A stretch of DNA of 64,000 nt, taken from the NCBI GenBank assembly GCA_964370735.1, contig CAYJLC010000005.1:12857-76856 (forward strand). Direction: 5' to 3'. Origin of the DNA: CAYJLC01 sp964370735 (GTDB taxonomy: Bacteria; Bacillota; Clostridia; Oscillospirales; Butyricicoccaceae). Positions 44,484 to 52,612 of the stretch are shown one piece after another. Under the pieces are notes generated by a model. It saw only the letters and a program-made list of their open reading frames with translations, ran no database searches and was not told where the DNA came from. The translations under genes were made by a program, and so were the position numbers. Positions within the stretch are counted from its first letter, which is position 1. Each line of letters opens with the position of its first letter.

Positions 44484-44513
44484 TTGATTTTATGGGCAAA
44501 AAAGTTATATAAT
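44484..44513 (+). promoter_or_regulatory. Promoter of the SLH protein gene
   Basis: TTGATT (44484-44489), 18 bases, TATAAT (44508-44513), 32 bases before the ATG. Confidence 0.7.
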
Positions 44514-44545
44514 AAAATATATAAATACAACATTAGGAGGTTATT

Positions 44546-45793
44546 ATGAAAACAAAAATATTTACATCTCTATTAACATTTAGCATGATTTTTTCTGTTT
44601 GTGCATTCGCTGGATTTAGCGATGAAAACACTATTGATAAAGATTACTTAAACGCAGTTAACGAACTGACAGAATTAGGTGTTATAAATGGATTTTTAAA
44701 CGAAGATGGAACATATTCTTTCAAACCAGAAGACACTTTAACGAGAGCAGAAATGACAAAACTTGTTTTTGAAGTTGTGTCTGGAACAGACGGCGACCCA
44801 GAACTTTTTGAGTCATTAGAAAACGATTTAACTGATATTTCTGACGCAGAATGGGCAAGAGGTTATATTAATTATTGTGTATTAGACGGAATTGTTAGTG
44901 GCTATGGTGACGATAGTTTTAAACCAAATAACGCAGTTTCAGAAGTTGAAGCTTTAAAAATAGTTTTAACAGCATTAGGATATGATGAAACTTTCTCAGG
45001 ACTTGTAGGCAATGAGTGGTATGCAAATACTATCGCGCTAGCATTAGAAATTGGAATTATTACTGATGGAGAAAAAGACTATAATATCCCTTGTGAGCGT
45101 CAAGTTGTTGCAGATTATTTATACAAAGCATTAAGTGCAAAAACAGTTATTTATAGCGAAGAAAATGAAGAATATGCTTTCGAAGAATTTGAAAACTTAG
45201 CCGATAAAACTGGTATTTATGAAGAAAAAGAACCAGAACAAATCGATGTTCCTGGTAAATATTATGGTTATCTTTTAGATGATGCATTTTCTGTTAAAGG
45301 TGAAAATGGCGATGATGCTTTAGAAATTACTTTATGGAATGGCACAAAAATCACTGAAATGACAATTTATGAAAATAATACTGTTACAAGTCAAACTATG
45401 AAAAAAGGCGCTGTTGTTTGGTATGAAATTTCAAATGACGGAACTTATGTCAAAGCTTTTGGTGATACTACTGCACAATCAACAGGGTTAAACGAAGTAG
45501 TTTCGGCAGTTACTGGGTATAATGAAAATATTTTAGGCATTGTTTATACAGATAATGCAAATGCAACAGTAGAAAAAACAGTTACGATTGATGAAGACAC
45601 TGTTATTTTATATGTAGACTCAAAAGATGTAGTTGGTTATAATGAAGGTTCAATTGAATTTGCACAAACAAACGAAGCTGGAGATTATACTCCAAATATT
45701 ATCGTGTCTACTGATGCAGACATGGTAGCGACAGTTATTATTGTTGATTTAGGAAATGAGCTTGATGGCGAAGCTGTTATTATAAAAGCATAG
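44546..45793 (+). CDS. S-layer homology domain surface protein, 415 aa
   Basis: A signal peptide (1-22, cut near AFA/G) is followed by three SLH modules over about residues 23-200 (AVNELTELGVINGFLNEDGTY, LTRAEMTKLVFE, GIVSGYGDDSFKPNN, GIITDGEKDYN). The second half is beta-rich with no recognised catalytic motif. SLH modules bind secondary cell-wall polymers. The C-terminal part resembles the unknown halves of clostridial SLH proteins. Its own promoter, TTAGGAGG ribosome site and terminator make it a single-gene unit. Confidence 0.9.
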   Translation: MKTKIFTSLLTFSMIFSVCAFAGFSDENTIDKDYLNAVNELTELGVINGFLNEDGTYSFKPEDTLTRAEMTKLVFEVVSGTDGDPELFESLENDLTDISDAEWARGYINYCVLDGIVSGYGDDSFKPNNAVSEVEALKIVLTALGYDETFSGLVGNEWYANTIALALEIGIITDGEKDYNIPCERQVVADYLYKALSAKTVIYSEENEEYAFEEFENLADKTGIYEEKEPEQIDVPGKYYGYLLDDAFSVKGENGDDALEITLWNGTKITEMTIYENNTVTSQTMKKGAVVWYEISNDGTYVKAFGDTTAQSTGLNEVVSAVTGYNENILGIVYTDNANATVEKTVTIDEDTVILYVDSKDVVGYNEGSIEFAQTNEAGDYTPNIIVSTDADMVATVIIVDLGNELDGEAVIIKA

Positions 45794-45797
45794 AAAA

Positions 45798-45825
45798 AAA
45801 GACCGAGAAATCGGTCTTTTTTCTT
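45798..45825 (+). terminator. Terminator of the SLH protein gene (hairpin copy 1)
   Basis: AAAGACCGA-GAAA-TCGGTCTTT followed by T. The identical hairpin occurs again at 46184-46210. Confidence 0.93.
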
Positions 45826-45928
45826 GTCAAAAACTCTATTTAAAAAAGCACTTCATCATTTTGAAAAAATCATATATGGGATGACGTCTTTTAATCTAAA
45901 ACAATTTTTAAAAAGTGAAAACGTTTAT

Positions 45929-46130
45929 GTTACTTGTTCCATTTGACAAGTAACCAAACAAATTTCAAGGCGTTCCCCCTTGAAAATCCCCTCTGTTTGT
46001 GTCATTAATCATAAATTTTGCTTTCGGCACGGATAACCTATATGTTTTCTGCCCGAAATCCGCTGTTCGCTATTTTTCGGGAAATTTATTGATTTAGTGC
46101 TCGCAAGTTAGTGCCTTTGTTTTTAGACAA
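45929..46130 (+). repeat. Dispersed ~200-bp structured repeat, copy 2
   Basis: Shares ordered blocks with 13071-13265: GTTACTTGT hairpin and GACAAGTAACCAAAC, CAAGGCGTTCCCCCTTGAAA, CGGCAC, CGAAATnCGCT, and a GTGCCTTnGTT end. It fills most of the gene-free stretch 45794-46253; the remainder is AT-rich with no gene. Confidence 0.85.
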
Positions 46131-46183
46131 TTTCAAATTTACGTTTTGTGAAATTTTTTCACGCATATTATTTTAGACAAGCG

Positions 46184-46210
46184 AAAAGACCGAGAAATCG
46201 GTCTTTTTTT
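46184..46210. terminator. Second identical terminator hairpin, serving the fumarase operon
   Basis: AAAAGACCGA-GAAA-TCGGTCTTTTTTT, the same stem and loop as at 45798. It works on the minus strand for the fumarase gene. Confidence 0.85.
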
Positions 46211-46253
46211 ATGCAAAAATATTTCAGAAACTTTGTTAAAAAACTAAACAAGT

Positions 46254-46269
46254 TGTTTCACGTGAAACA
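46254..46269. other. Perfect ParB-binding parS site
   Basis: TGTTTCACGTGAAACA, the exact 16-base parS palindrome described in Bacillus. Spo0J/ParB binds it, spreads, and loads SMC near the origin. It lies 3 bases beyond the fumarase stop codon. No parA/parB gene is in the window. Confidence 0.95.
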
Positions 46270-46271
46270 TT

Positions 46272-47108
46272 TTATATAATCGCAGATTTATGGCGTGTGA
46301 CATGACAACCTATTGTTACAGCAACAGGAAGTCCAGCTATATGAGTTGGGAAAGGTTTGATTTTTACAGATAAAGCAGTAATATCGCCAGATAAACCCTG
46401 AGGACCTATGCCACTTGCATTAATTTTATCAAGCATTTCGCGTTCTAGTTCATAATAAAGCTCATTTTTTTGTGTATCTTCTAAAACTAAAGCCTCTTTA
46501 GAAAGGACTAAAGCCTTATCGGCAGTGCCACCAATACCCACACCGACAAAAATTGGTGGACATGGATTTGAGCCAGCTTTAATACAAGTATCTACCACAA
46601 AGTCGACTATATCGCTATTTTTTGCGCTAGGAGTGAACATTTTCAGTGCAGACATATTTTCACTACCAAAGCCCTTTGGAGCAACTACAATCTCGATTTT
46701 ATCACCGTCTACAAGTTCTGTATAAATAACAGCAGGTGTATTGTCATTCGTATTTACGCGTATTAAAGGGTCTGACACGATAGAAAGTCGCAAATATCCA
46801 TCTACATATCCACGACGAACCCCTTCGTTTATAGCGTCGTTAAAATTGCCACCTGTGATATGAACATCTTGTCCAACTTTTGCGAAAATAATTACCATAC
46901 CAGTATCTTGGCAGATAGGAATTTGCTTTTCGCGAGCAACTTCTATATTTTTTTTCATAACATCGAAAATATGCTTGCCTAAAGCAGATGTTTCTTCTTC
47001 GCTTTTTTGCATAATACAGTCAGAAACATCTTTTGGTAGATATAAATTTGCATCGACACATAGATTTTTTACAGTTTCAATAATTTCATTTACATGTATT
47101 TCTCTCAT
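46272..47108 (-). CDS. Class I fumarate hydratase alpha subunit (or tartrate dehydratase alpha)
   Basis: 278 residues matching the [4Fe-4S] alpha subunit of two-part fumarases: PICQDTGMVIIF near 62-73, GGNFNDAINEGVRRGY near 84, AGSNPCPPIFVGVGIGGTAD near 184 and GIGPQGLSGD near 245, with conserved cysteines. It interconverts fumarate and malate. The beta subunit gene, normally directly downstream, is absent: the stop is followed by parS and terminators. The ATG overlaps the amidohydrolase stop by 4 bases, so the two are coupled. Confidence 0.92.
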   Translation of the reverse strand: MREIHVNEIIETVKNLCVDANLYLPKDVSDCIMQKSEEETSALGKHIFDVMKKNIEVAREKQIPICQDTGMVIIFAKVGQDVHITGGNFNDAINEGVRRGYVDGYLRLSIVSDPLIRVNTNDNTPAVIYTELVDGDKIEIVVAPKGFGSENMSALKMFTPSAKNSDIVDFVVDTCIKAGSNPCPPIFVGVGIGGTADKALVLSKEALVLEDTQKNELYYELEREMLDKINASGIGPQGLSGDITALSVKIKPFPTHIAGLPVAVTIGCHVTRHKSAII

Positions 47109-48250
47109 ATTGCTTTAACTCCTTCAACAAATACAGAACAAACTTTTGTTTTATAATCTAAAAATTCACCATCTAAGATAACAAAATCGGCTTGTTTTCC
47201 AATTTTTAATGAACCGATTTTTTCATCTAAACCTACAATTTTCGCAGGGTCAATAGTCATCGATTTTAATGCATCCAATTCGTTAAAATCATCATTTAAA
47301 CAGATTGCACCACATAATTTAAAATGTTTCAAAGGTGTTTCTGGGTGGTCTGTCGACATTGCAAAAGTAGCACCAGATTTTTTTAGGATAGATGGTGCAT
47401 CGGTTGTGAGTTCACGAAGTTCTGGTTTAGAACGGTCGGTTAAAAGTGGGCCTAAAATTAATTTTGTGTCTTTTAATTTTTCATGTACTTTATAGCCTTC
47501 TGTCGCATGGACAATTACTAAATCTAAATCAAATTCGTTAGAAATTCTAAGTGCTGTCATAATATCATCGGCACGATGTGCATGAAAATGTGCTTGCGCT
47601 TTTTTTTCTAAAACAGGAGTTAATGCCTCGTAATCCATTTCAAAATCAGGCATATCTTCTTCGTTTTCAATAGCTTTTGCCTTGTTTTCTATATATTCCT
47701 TTGTTTTAAATAAAGTTTCACGAATAGTTTTTACAGTTGCCATTCGTGTTACAGGAGTTTGGTCTTTTGAATTATAGGTTTTCTTAGGGTTTTCACCTAA
47801 AGCAAATTTCATTGCAATATATGGGTCGATTACCATATCATCAATATATTTACCATGGGTTTTTGTGGCTAGAATTTGTCCACAAATAGTATTAGCACTA
47901 CCAGGACTGATTAAAACCGTAGTAACACCGGCAGAAATAGCCTCTTCAAAACATCTATCAAACGGATTTATGCCATCTATAACGCGAAGTGATGGTGTGA
48001 TAGGGTTTGTATCCTCGTTTGCATCATCGCCCTCAAATCCTAAAGAATCTTCGATTAAGCCTAAATGCGTATGGATATCTATAAGCCCTGGAATGATGAT
48101 TTTCCCACTTGCATCTAAAATATCGTTGTCAGTGCTTGTTAAATTTGCCATATCACCAATATTTGAAATAAGTCCATCTTTGATTTCTAAAAAACCATTT
48201 TCTAAAATTTCATCTTCTAAAGTATATATTTTAGCATTTGTAATTAACAT
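47105..48250 (-). CDS. Amidohydrolase (imidazolonepropionase-like)
   Basis: 381 residues. The N-terminal composite beta region LITNAKIYTLEDEILENG leads to the metal-binding PGLIDIHTHLG near 58-68, further histidines in HFHAHRADD near 207 and VIVHATEGY, and the catalytic-site STDHPETPL near 299. The C-terminal IGSLKIGKQADFVILDG is standard for the superfamily. The substrate is unknown. I moved the start to 48250: the upstream ATG overlaps the GGAGG ribosome site that serves this one. It lies in an operon with the lone fumarase alpha gene. Confidence 0.88.
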   Translation of the reverse strand: MLITNAKIYTLEDEILENGFLEIKDGLISNIGDMANLTSTDNDILDASGKIIIPGLIDIHTHLGLIEDSLGFEGDDANEDTNPITPSLRVIDGINPFDRCFEEAISAGVTTVLISPGSANTICGQILATKTHGKYIDDMVIDPYIAMKFALGENPKKTYNSKDQTPVTRMATVKTIRETLFKTKEYIENKAKAIENEEDMPDFEMDYEALTPVLEKKAQAHFHAHRADDIMTALRISNEFDLDLVIVHATEGYKVHEKLKDTKLILGPLLTDRSKPELRELTTDAPSILKKSGATFAMSTDHPETPLKHFKLCGAICLNDDFNELDALKSMTIDPAKIVGLDEKIGSLKIGKQADFVILDGEFLDYKTKVCSVFVEGVKAI

Positions 48251-48325
48251 AATTCCTCCAAACAAAATATATGGACGACCATTTGTGGTCGCCCTAAAAT
48301 TAATATAAATTTATAATTATTTAAA

Positions 48326-48730
48326 TTATTTTTTGCGTCTTCCACCAGTTTTTTTCTCGTTACTATGTTTCACGTCCGTAAGTCGTTCTTGGCTTTCAGA
48401 CATAAACATTTTAAGTTTATCTTCAAAAGTCATATCATCAGTGTTTATAGCTTTTTTCTTTGGTGTATAGTGAAAATCTTCTTGTTTTGGTCGTGGTTTT
48501 CTTGGTTCAGCTTTTTTAATAGACAGGCTAATTCTACCGTTTTCATCTATTTTTATAAGTTTAACACGAACTTCATCCCCTATTTTAACAGCTTCATTGA
48601 TATCGTTTACAAAAGTAGACGATACTTCAGAAATATGTACCATGCCAGACTTGTCATTGTCAAATGATACGAAACAACCAAATTTTGTAATGCCAGTTAC
48701 TTTTCCTGCGTAAATTTCCCCAATTTGCAT
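48326..48730 (-). CDS. S1 RNA-binding domain protein (YabR-like)
   Basis: 134 residues. One S1 domain covers residues 1-72 (IGEIYAGKVTGITKFGCFVSFD, GMVHISEVS, VGDEVRVKLIKID) with a basic tail (RKPRPKQ..., KKTGGRRKK). YabR follows divIC in many Firmicutes, and the order here agrees. It probably binds RNA or ribosomes; the precise role is unclear. It ends the run of genes that starts at spoVB. Confidence 0.9.
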   Translation of the reverse strand: MQIGEIYAGKVTGITKFGCFVSFDNDKSGMVHISEVSSTFVNDINEAVKIGDEVRVKLIKIDENGRISLSIKKAEPRKPRPKQEDFHYTPKKKAINTDDMTFEDKLKMFMSESQERLTDVKHSNEKKTGGRRKK

Positions 48731-48794
48731 AATAAACCCATTCTACCAAATAGTATTGGTTATCATCATTTCCAGCTGATGATATGCTGTATTT

Positions 48795-49094
48795 TTAGTT
48801 AGAGCCCGATGCATCTACGATAATTCGTTCGCCAGGCATAGCAAGATCAAGATCTTCGCGTGCAATTCTTGCAATAGCACTTTCACTTAAACCTTCTTCT
48901 AATCTTGCATTTAAACTATCGTTTGCAATAGTAACACGCTCAAACTCAGCGTTTAACAAGTCTAGTTCACGCTGTTCTGTCGATGTTTTTACATAGACAT
49001 TTATTAGATTAAAGGCAGTGTATAAAAGTGTAGCTATAAAAATCAAAATTAATATACGATTTAACTTGATTAAACTTGAAATTCTTGTATTCAT
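48795..49094 (-). CDS. divIC: Septum formation initiator family protein (DivIC/FtsL-like)
   Basis: 99 residues. A short basic cytoplasmic N-terminus is followed by one membrane helix (about 13-33), an extracellular coiled coil (EQRELDLLNAEFERVTIANDSLNARLEEG) and the conserved end ARIAREDLDLAMPGERI. DivIC is a late divisome protein that works with FtsL and DivIB. The gene is placed between yabQ and yabR, the standard site of divIC. Confidence 0.88.
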   Translation of the reverse strand: MNTRISSLIKLNRILILIFIATLLYTAFNLINVYVKTSTEQRELDLLNAEFERVTIANDSLNARLEEGLSESAIARIAREDLDLAMPGERIIVDASGSN

Positions 49095-49114
49095 ATTATC
49101 ACATCCTATTACAT

Positions 49115-49510
49115 CTATTTTACATCATTTTTGTTAAAAAATAAAGTGTTTTTTGCATTTTTTATAAATTTTTTAAAAAGTCGTAAAAATTTAAAGATTA
49201 ATTTATAAAAGCGATTTGAAAAAAATCTAAAAAACTTTAATATTAAAGTCGAAAAAGTTAGAAAATAAAACAGATTTCCTAAAATTAGCCCCCATATCAC
49301 AAAAAAACGTATTTCTCCGATAGTTATGTTTAAAAGTAAATAACCTATCAAAGAAATTGCTAAAATCCAGAAAAAACAATCTAAAAAAAATGTATATAAA
49401 ACGCTTTTTAAGCGCAATGACTTTGCAAAATCATAGCATATACCTATTAAAAATCCAAAAACCAAGCAATATAAAAAAAGTTCTACTTGATTTGAAATTG
49501 AAGCTATCAT
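49115..49510 (-). CDS. yabQ: Spore cortex biosynthesis protein YabQ
   Basis: 131 residues with about four hydrophobic helices and a phenylalanine/lysine-rich end. The N-terminus ISNQVELFLYCLVFGFLIGICYDFAKSLR matches YabQ. YabQ is a sigma-E-controlled mother-cell membrane protein needed for cortex formation in B. subtilis. It lies four bases after yabP and is co-transcribed with it. Confidence 0.9.
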   Translation of the reverse strand: MIASISNQVELFLYCLVFGFLIGICYDFAKSLRLKSVLYTFFLDCFFWILAISLIGYLLLNITIGEIRFFVIWGLILGNLFYFLTFSTLILKFFRFFSNRFYKLIFKFLRLFKKFIKNAKNTLFFNKNDVK

Positions 49511-49514
49511 GATT

Positions 49515-49772
49515 TTACCTAAATAGCTTTTTAAAAAAGCTAGAATTTGGTTTTACATCAATGTATTCAAGAGTATAAAAAAGTCCAGTCAAAGTAAGCT
49601 CATTTGACGCTAAATCTAGCTTTTCCACAAATAAATTTTCACCTTTAATGATTAAATTACCCTTAGATGTTTTAAGCGACACAATAGTTTCATCAAAATC
49701 TGTCGTACTTAAAACCCCTGTAATACTAATTTTGTTTCTGTCTTCAATTATAATATTATGAGCGAGTTCCAT
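49515..49772 (-). CDS. yabP: Sporulation protein YabP
   Basis: 85 residues from ATG 49772, chosen because AAAGGAGG lies just upstream and family members start near MELAHNIIIEDR. ISITGVLSTTDFDETIVSLKT and LIIKGENLFVEKLDLAS are the YabP signature. The family is also related to YqfC. It works in cortex formation with YabQ. Confidence 0.92.
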   Translation of the reverse strand: MELAHNIIIEDRNKISITGVLSTTDFDETIVSLKTSKGNLIIKGENLFVEKLDLASNELTLTGLFYTLEYIDVKPNSSFFKKLFR

Positions 49773-49827
49773 AAGAAAAAACCTCCTTTTAATAAAGCAT
49801 ATTATCAAAAGGAGGAAAATATTCTTT

Positions 49828-50073
49828 TTAATCGCGAATTTCTCTATAAAGATTAGACGCTTCGTCTTTTAAAACATGAGTTTTAATATCTAAAACTTCG
49901 ACTTTCACTGTACGACTACCATAAGTAATCTCAATAATATCGCCTAGTTTCACTTGATAAGACGCTTTAATCTGTTTACCATTTACAGAGATTTTCTCGT
50001 TATCACAAGCATCATTTGCAACGGTTCTGCGTTTAATAAGTCTAGAAACTTTCAAAAACTTATCAATTCTCAT
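49828..50073 (-). CDS. rqcP: S4-domain RNA-binding protein RqcP (YabO)
   Basis: 81 residues, an S4 domain throughout: RIDKFLKVSRLIKRRTVANDACD and ISVNGKQIKASYQVKLGDIIEI. In B. subtilis RqcP (YabO) acts with RqcH to add alanine tails to stalled nascent chains on 50S subunits. The start codon overlaps the hup stop by one base, so the two are coupled. Confidence 0.93.
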   Translation of the reverse strand: MRIDKFLKVSRLIKRRTVANDACDNEKISVNGKQIKASYQVKLGDIIEITYGSRTVKVEVLDIKTHVLKDEASNLYREIRD

Positions 50074-50348
50074 TAGCCGTTTACGATTTCTTTCAAGTTT
50101 TTACCTGCTTTAAATACAGGTGATTTAGATGCTTTAATTGTGATAGCTTCTTTAGTTTTTGGGTTAACACCTTGTCTTTCAGCTCTTTCTTTTACTTCGA
50201 AAGAACCAAATCCGATAAGATTAATTTTTTCGCCAGCTTTTAAAGATTCAGTGATTGCATCTATAAAAGAGTTTAAAACTGCTTCGTTATCTTTTTTTGA
50301 CATACCATTAATGTCAGCCATTTTTGCTATTAAATCATTTTTTTTCAT
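50073..50348 (-). CDS. hup: DNA-binding protein HU
   Basis: 91 residues of the nucleoid-associated HU family. MKKNDLIAKMADINGMSKKD, INLIGFGSFEVKERAERQGVNPKT and PVFKAGKNLKEIV are typical, including the DNA-contacting arm with its proline. AAGGAGATAAC precedes the ATG. The location between mazG and rqcP is the conserved one. Confidence 0.96.
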   Translation of the reverse strand: MKKNDLIAKMADINGMSKKDNEAVLNSFIDAITESLKAGEKINLIGFGSFEVKERAERQGVNPKTKEAITIKASKSPVFKAGKNLKEIVNG

Positions 50349-50428
50349 AAAGTTATCTCCTTTTAAAAATTTGTTCTTATATATAATGCCATACTATTTA
50401 AAAAATTTCAAGTGTTTTTTGAAAAAAA

Positions 50429-51070
50429 TTATAGATTTTCTATATATTTGTTGCAATATCTATGTAATTCGTCTTCTAAAATGATGTCTTTTTCATTTGA
50501 GATTTTTAAAAGTTCAAATATAAGCTCGCATATTTTACTATCATCATTATCAATGTCAGACGCTAAATCTAGAATATTTTTTCTCTCTAAACTATCTAAA
50601 TCTTCTTTTCTAGCCTTTTTTAGGACTTTTGCAGCGCGTAAAAGCGAAGGGTAGTTTTTAGGTACAGCAAGCAAAGGATCTTTTGGAGAAATTTGCTTTT
50701 TCTCAATTTTCTTTAAAGCGTCCCAATTTGCCCATACTTCGTCAACATTTTTAACTTTTACATCGGAAAAAATGTGTGGATGACGATAAATTAGCTTTTT
50801 ACAGATGTCATTTATCACATCATCGACATCAAACTCCCCTTTTTCGTCGGCAATTTCTGAATGAAATACAATTTGCAAAAGCACATCGCCAAGCTCTTCT
50901 TTTAAATTTTCTGTATTTGCATGCTCAATAGCCTCGCAAGCCTCATAAACTTCTTCAATAAAATTCATTTTTATGCTTTTATGCGTTTGTTCCTTGTCCC
51001 AAGGGCATTCCTTGCGTAATTTTTTCATAATTTCACGCAAATCATCAAAATTATATTGGTTTTTTACCAT
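50429..51070 (-). CDS. mazG: Nucleoside triphosphate pyrophosphohydrolase MazG
   Basis: 213 residues with one main MazG domain: LRKECPWDKEQTHKSIK, the metal-binding EEVYEACEAIE...EELGDVLLQIVFHSEIA and RHPHIFSDVKV...EVWANWDALKK. MazG hydrolyses aberrant NTPs. B. subtilis YabN has an extra methylase-like domain which is absent here. The start lies 20 bases inside the end of spoVB, so translation is coupled. Confidence 0.93.
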   Translation of the reverse strand: MVKNQYNFDDLREIMKKLRKECPWDKEQTHKSIKMNFIEEVYEACEAIEHANTENLKEELGDVLLQIVFHSEIADEKGEFDVDDVINDICKKLIYRHPHIFSDVKVKNVDEVWANWDALKKIEKKQISPKDPLLAVPKNYPSLLRAAKVLKKARKEDLDSLERKNILDLASDIDNDDSKICELIFELLKISNEKDIILEDELHRYCNKYIENL

Positions 51071-52571
51071 TTTTAAGCTCCATTTCTATATCTTTTAAAC
51101 TTCCGAAGATAAAAAGCCATAAAAAATAGCAAATTATCGCCAAGAAAATGACCAAAATTAGATTTATAGGGCGTGCAAGGTCAAACAAGCCTTTTAAGTA
51201 ATAGATGAAAAAACCTGTAATAATCGATGAAATTGCAGGTTTTATAAAGATTTTATCAAATTTTATAGTGTAAAACTTAGATAAACTATATAAATTCATT
51301 ATGCTAATGACTAAAAAGCATAATATCGTGCCGAAAGCGGCGCCAGAGATACTCATATAAGGTATGAATATTATATTTGTTGCAAATTTAATTATTATTC
51401 CAAGAAAAATCGCCTTTAAAGGCATATTTTGTTTTGAAATTGCTTGTAAATTTGAATTAGTAATAGTCGTAAGCGACACAAATAAAACAGAGTAAGCAAG
51501 CATTACAAGTGGTGGGCTAGAAATTAGTACATCCTGCGGGTGCTTATAGTACAAAAAGTTCAGAATTTCATGTGATAATAGCACTAAACCCATACTAGAA
51601 ACAAAAGAAAATACACAAACTAGCATCAATCCAGAATTTATAGCACATTCAACTTTTCTATGGTTTTTAGAGGCAAAATGTTCGGAAATCGAAGGAATAA
51701 TACTAATTGCAATCGCCGAAATAATTGTTTGAGGAAGGGAATAAACGGTGGTCGCCATGTTAAATGCACCATAAAATTCATTGTTATTTTCAGGTAAAAT
51801 CGTCAAAATCGTCACCATATCGACAATGCTAGTCAGACTTAAAATCAGAGCAGTAATTGTAATAGGTAAAGATAATTTCAGTAGGTGTTTTGCAAGTGTT
51901 TTGTAGGATTTAGTCGGTTTGTGAGTGTTTTTTGTTCTAAAAAATGCAATATTTATCACCAAGTAAATTGTGCTAATAAGAGTTCCGAACGTCACACCAA
52001 AAATAGCTCCAGCAGATGCAATTTCTTCCGAATAACCTATTAAAATAAGGTGATTTGCGAAAAAATATCCCACAAATAGTTTGAAAACTGCCTCTAAAAG
52101 TTGCGAAATCGCAGTTTTTGTCATATTATGATGACCCTGATAATAACCACGCAAAATAGAGGTAATTGTTATCAAAATTATTGCAGGAGAAATAGCAATT
52201 AAGCTTAGATGCGCTGAACTATTTGAGATTAAATCGCATATATTTTTGGCAAAAATAATAAAAATTGCAGAAATTATAGTGCTTAAAGTCAGAAAAATGC
52301 CAAACGCACATTTGATGGTCTTTGGCACATTTCCATATTCTTTTTTGGCATTTTGCGCAGAAATCATCTTGGAAATTGACACTGGCAATCCTGCCGTAGA
52401 TAAAATAAAAAGTACAACATAAAGATTATACGCGACAGAAAAAGTGCCTATTCCGCTCGCTCCAAGGAGGTTTGTTAGTGGAATTTTGAAAAAAGCCCCC
52501 AAAATCTTAACAAAAAAGTTCGAAATCAAAAGTACAAATGCACCCTCGACAATACCCTGTTTTTTACCCAT
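51051..52571 (-). CDS. spoVB: SpoVB/MurJ-type flippase (stage V sporulation protein B family)
   Basis: 506 residues with about 14 membrane helices, of the MOP exporter superfamily. The start KKQGIVEGAFVLLISNFFVKILGAFFKIPLTN and GLPVSISKMISAQNA, ILRGYYQGHHNM and the later GIIIKFATNIIFIP are typical of the SpoVB/YabM/MurJ group that moves lipid II or polysaccharide precursors. The gene order spoVB-mazG-hup-rqcP-yabP-yabQ-divIC matches the Firmicutes yabM-yabN-hup region. Which exact paralogue it is cannot be resolved. Confidence 0.88.
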   Translation of the reverse strand: MGKKQGIVEGAFVLLISNFFVKILGAFFKIPLTNLLGASGIGTFSVAYNLYVVLFILSTAGLPVSISKMISAQNAKKEYGNVPKTIKCAFGIFLTLSTIISAIFIIFAKNICDLISNSSAHLSLIAISPAIILITITSILRGYYQGHHNMTKTAISQLLEAVFKLFVGYFFANHLILIGYSEEIASAGAIFGVTFGTLISTIYLVINIAFFRTKNTHKPTKSYKTLAKHLLKLSLPITITALILSLTSIVDMVTILTILPENNNEFYGAFNMATTVYSLPQTIISAIAISIIPSISEHFASKNHRKVECAINSGLMLVCVFSFVSSMGLVLLSHEILNFLYYKHPQDVLISSPPLVMLAYSVLFVSLTTITNSNLQAISKQNMPLKAIFLGIIIKFATNIIFIPYMSISGAAFGTILCFLVISIMNLYSLSKFYTIKFDKIFIKPAISSIITGFFIYYLKGLFDLARPINLILVIFLAIICYFLWLFIFGSLKDIEMELKNGKKPI

Positions 52572-52612
52572 TTTCCACCTGCTTTTCTCTTTTTAAAAAG
52601 CTATGCGAAAAA

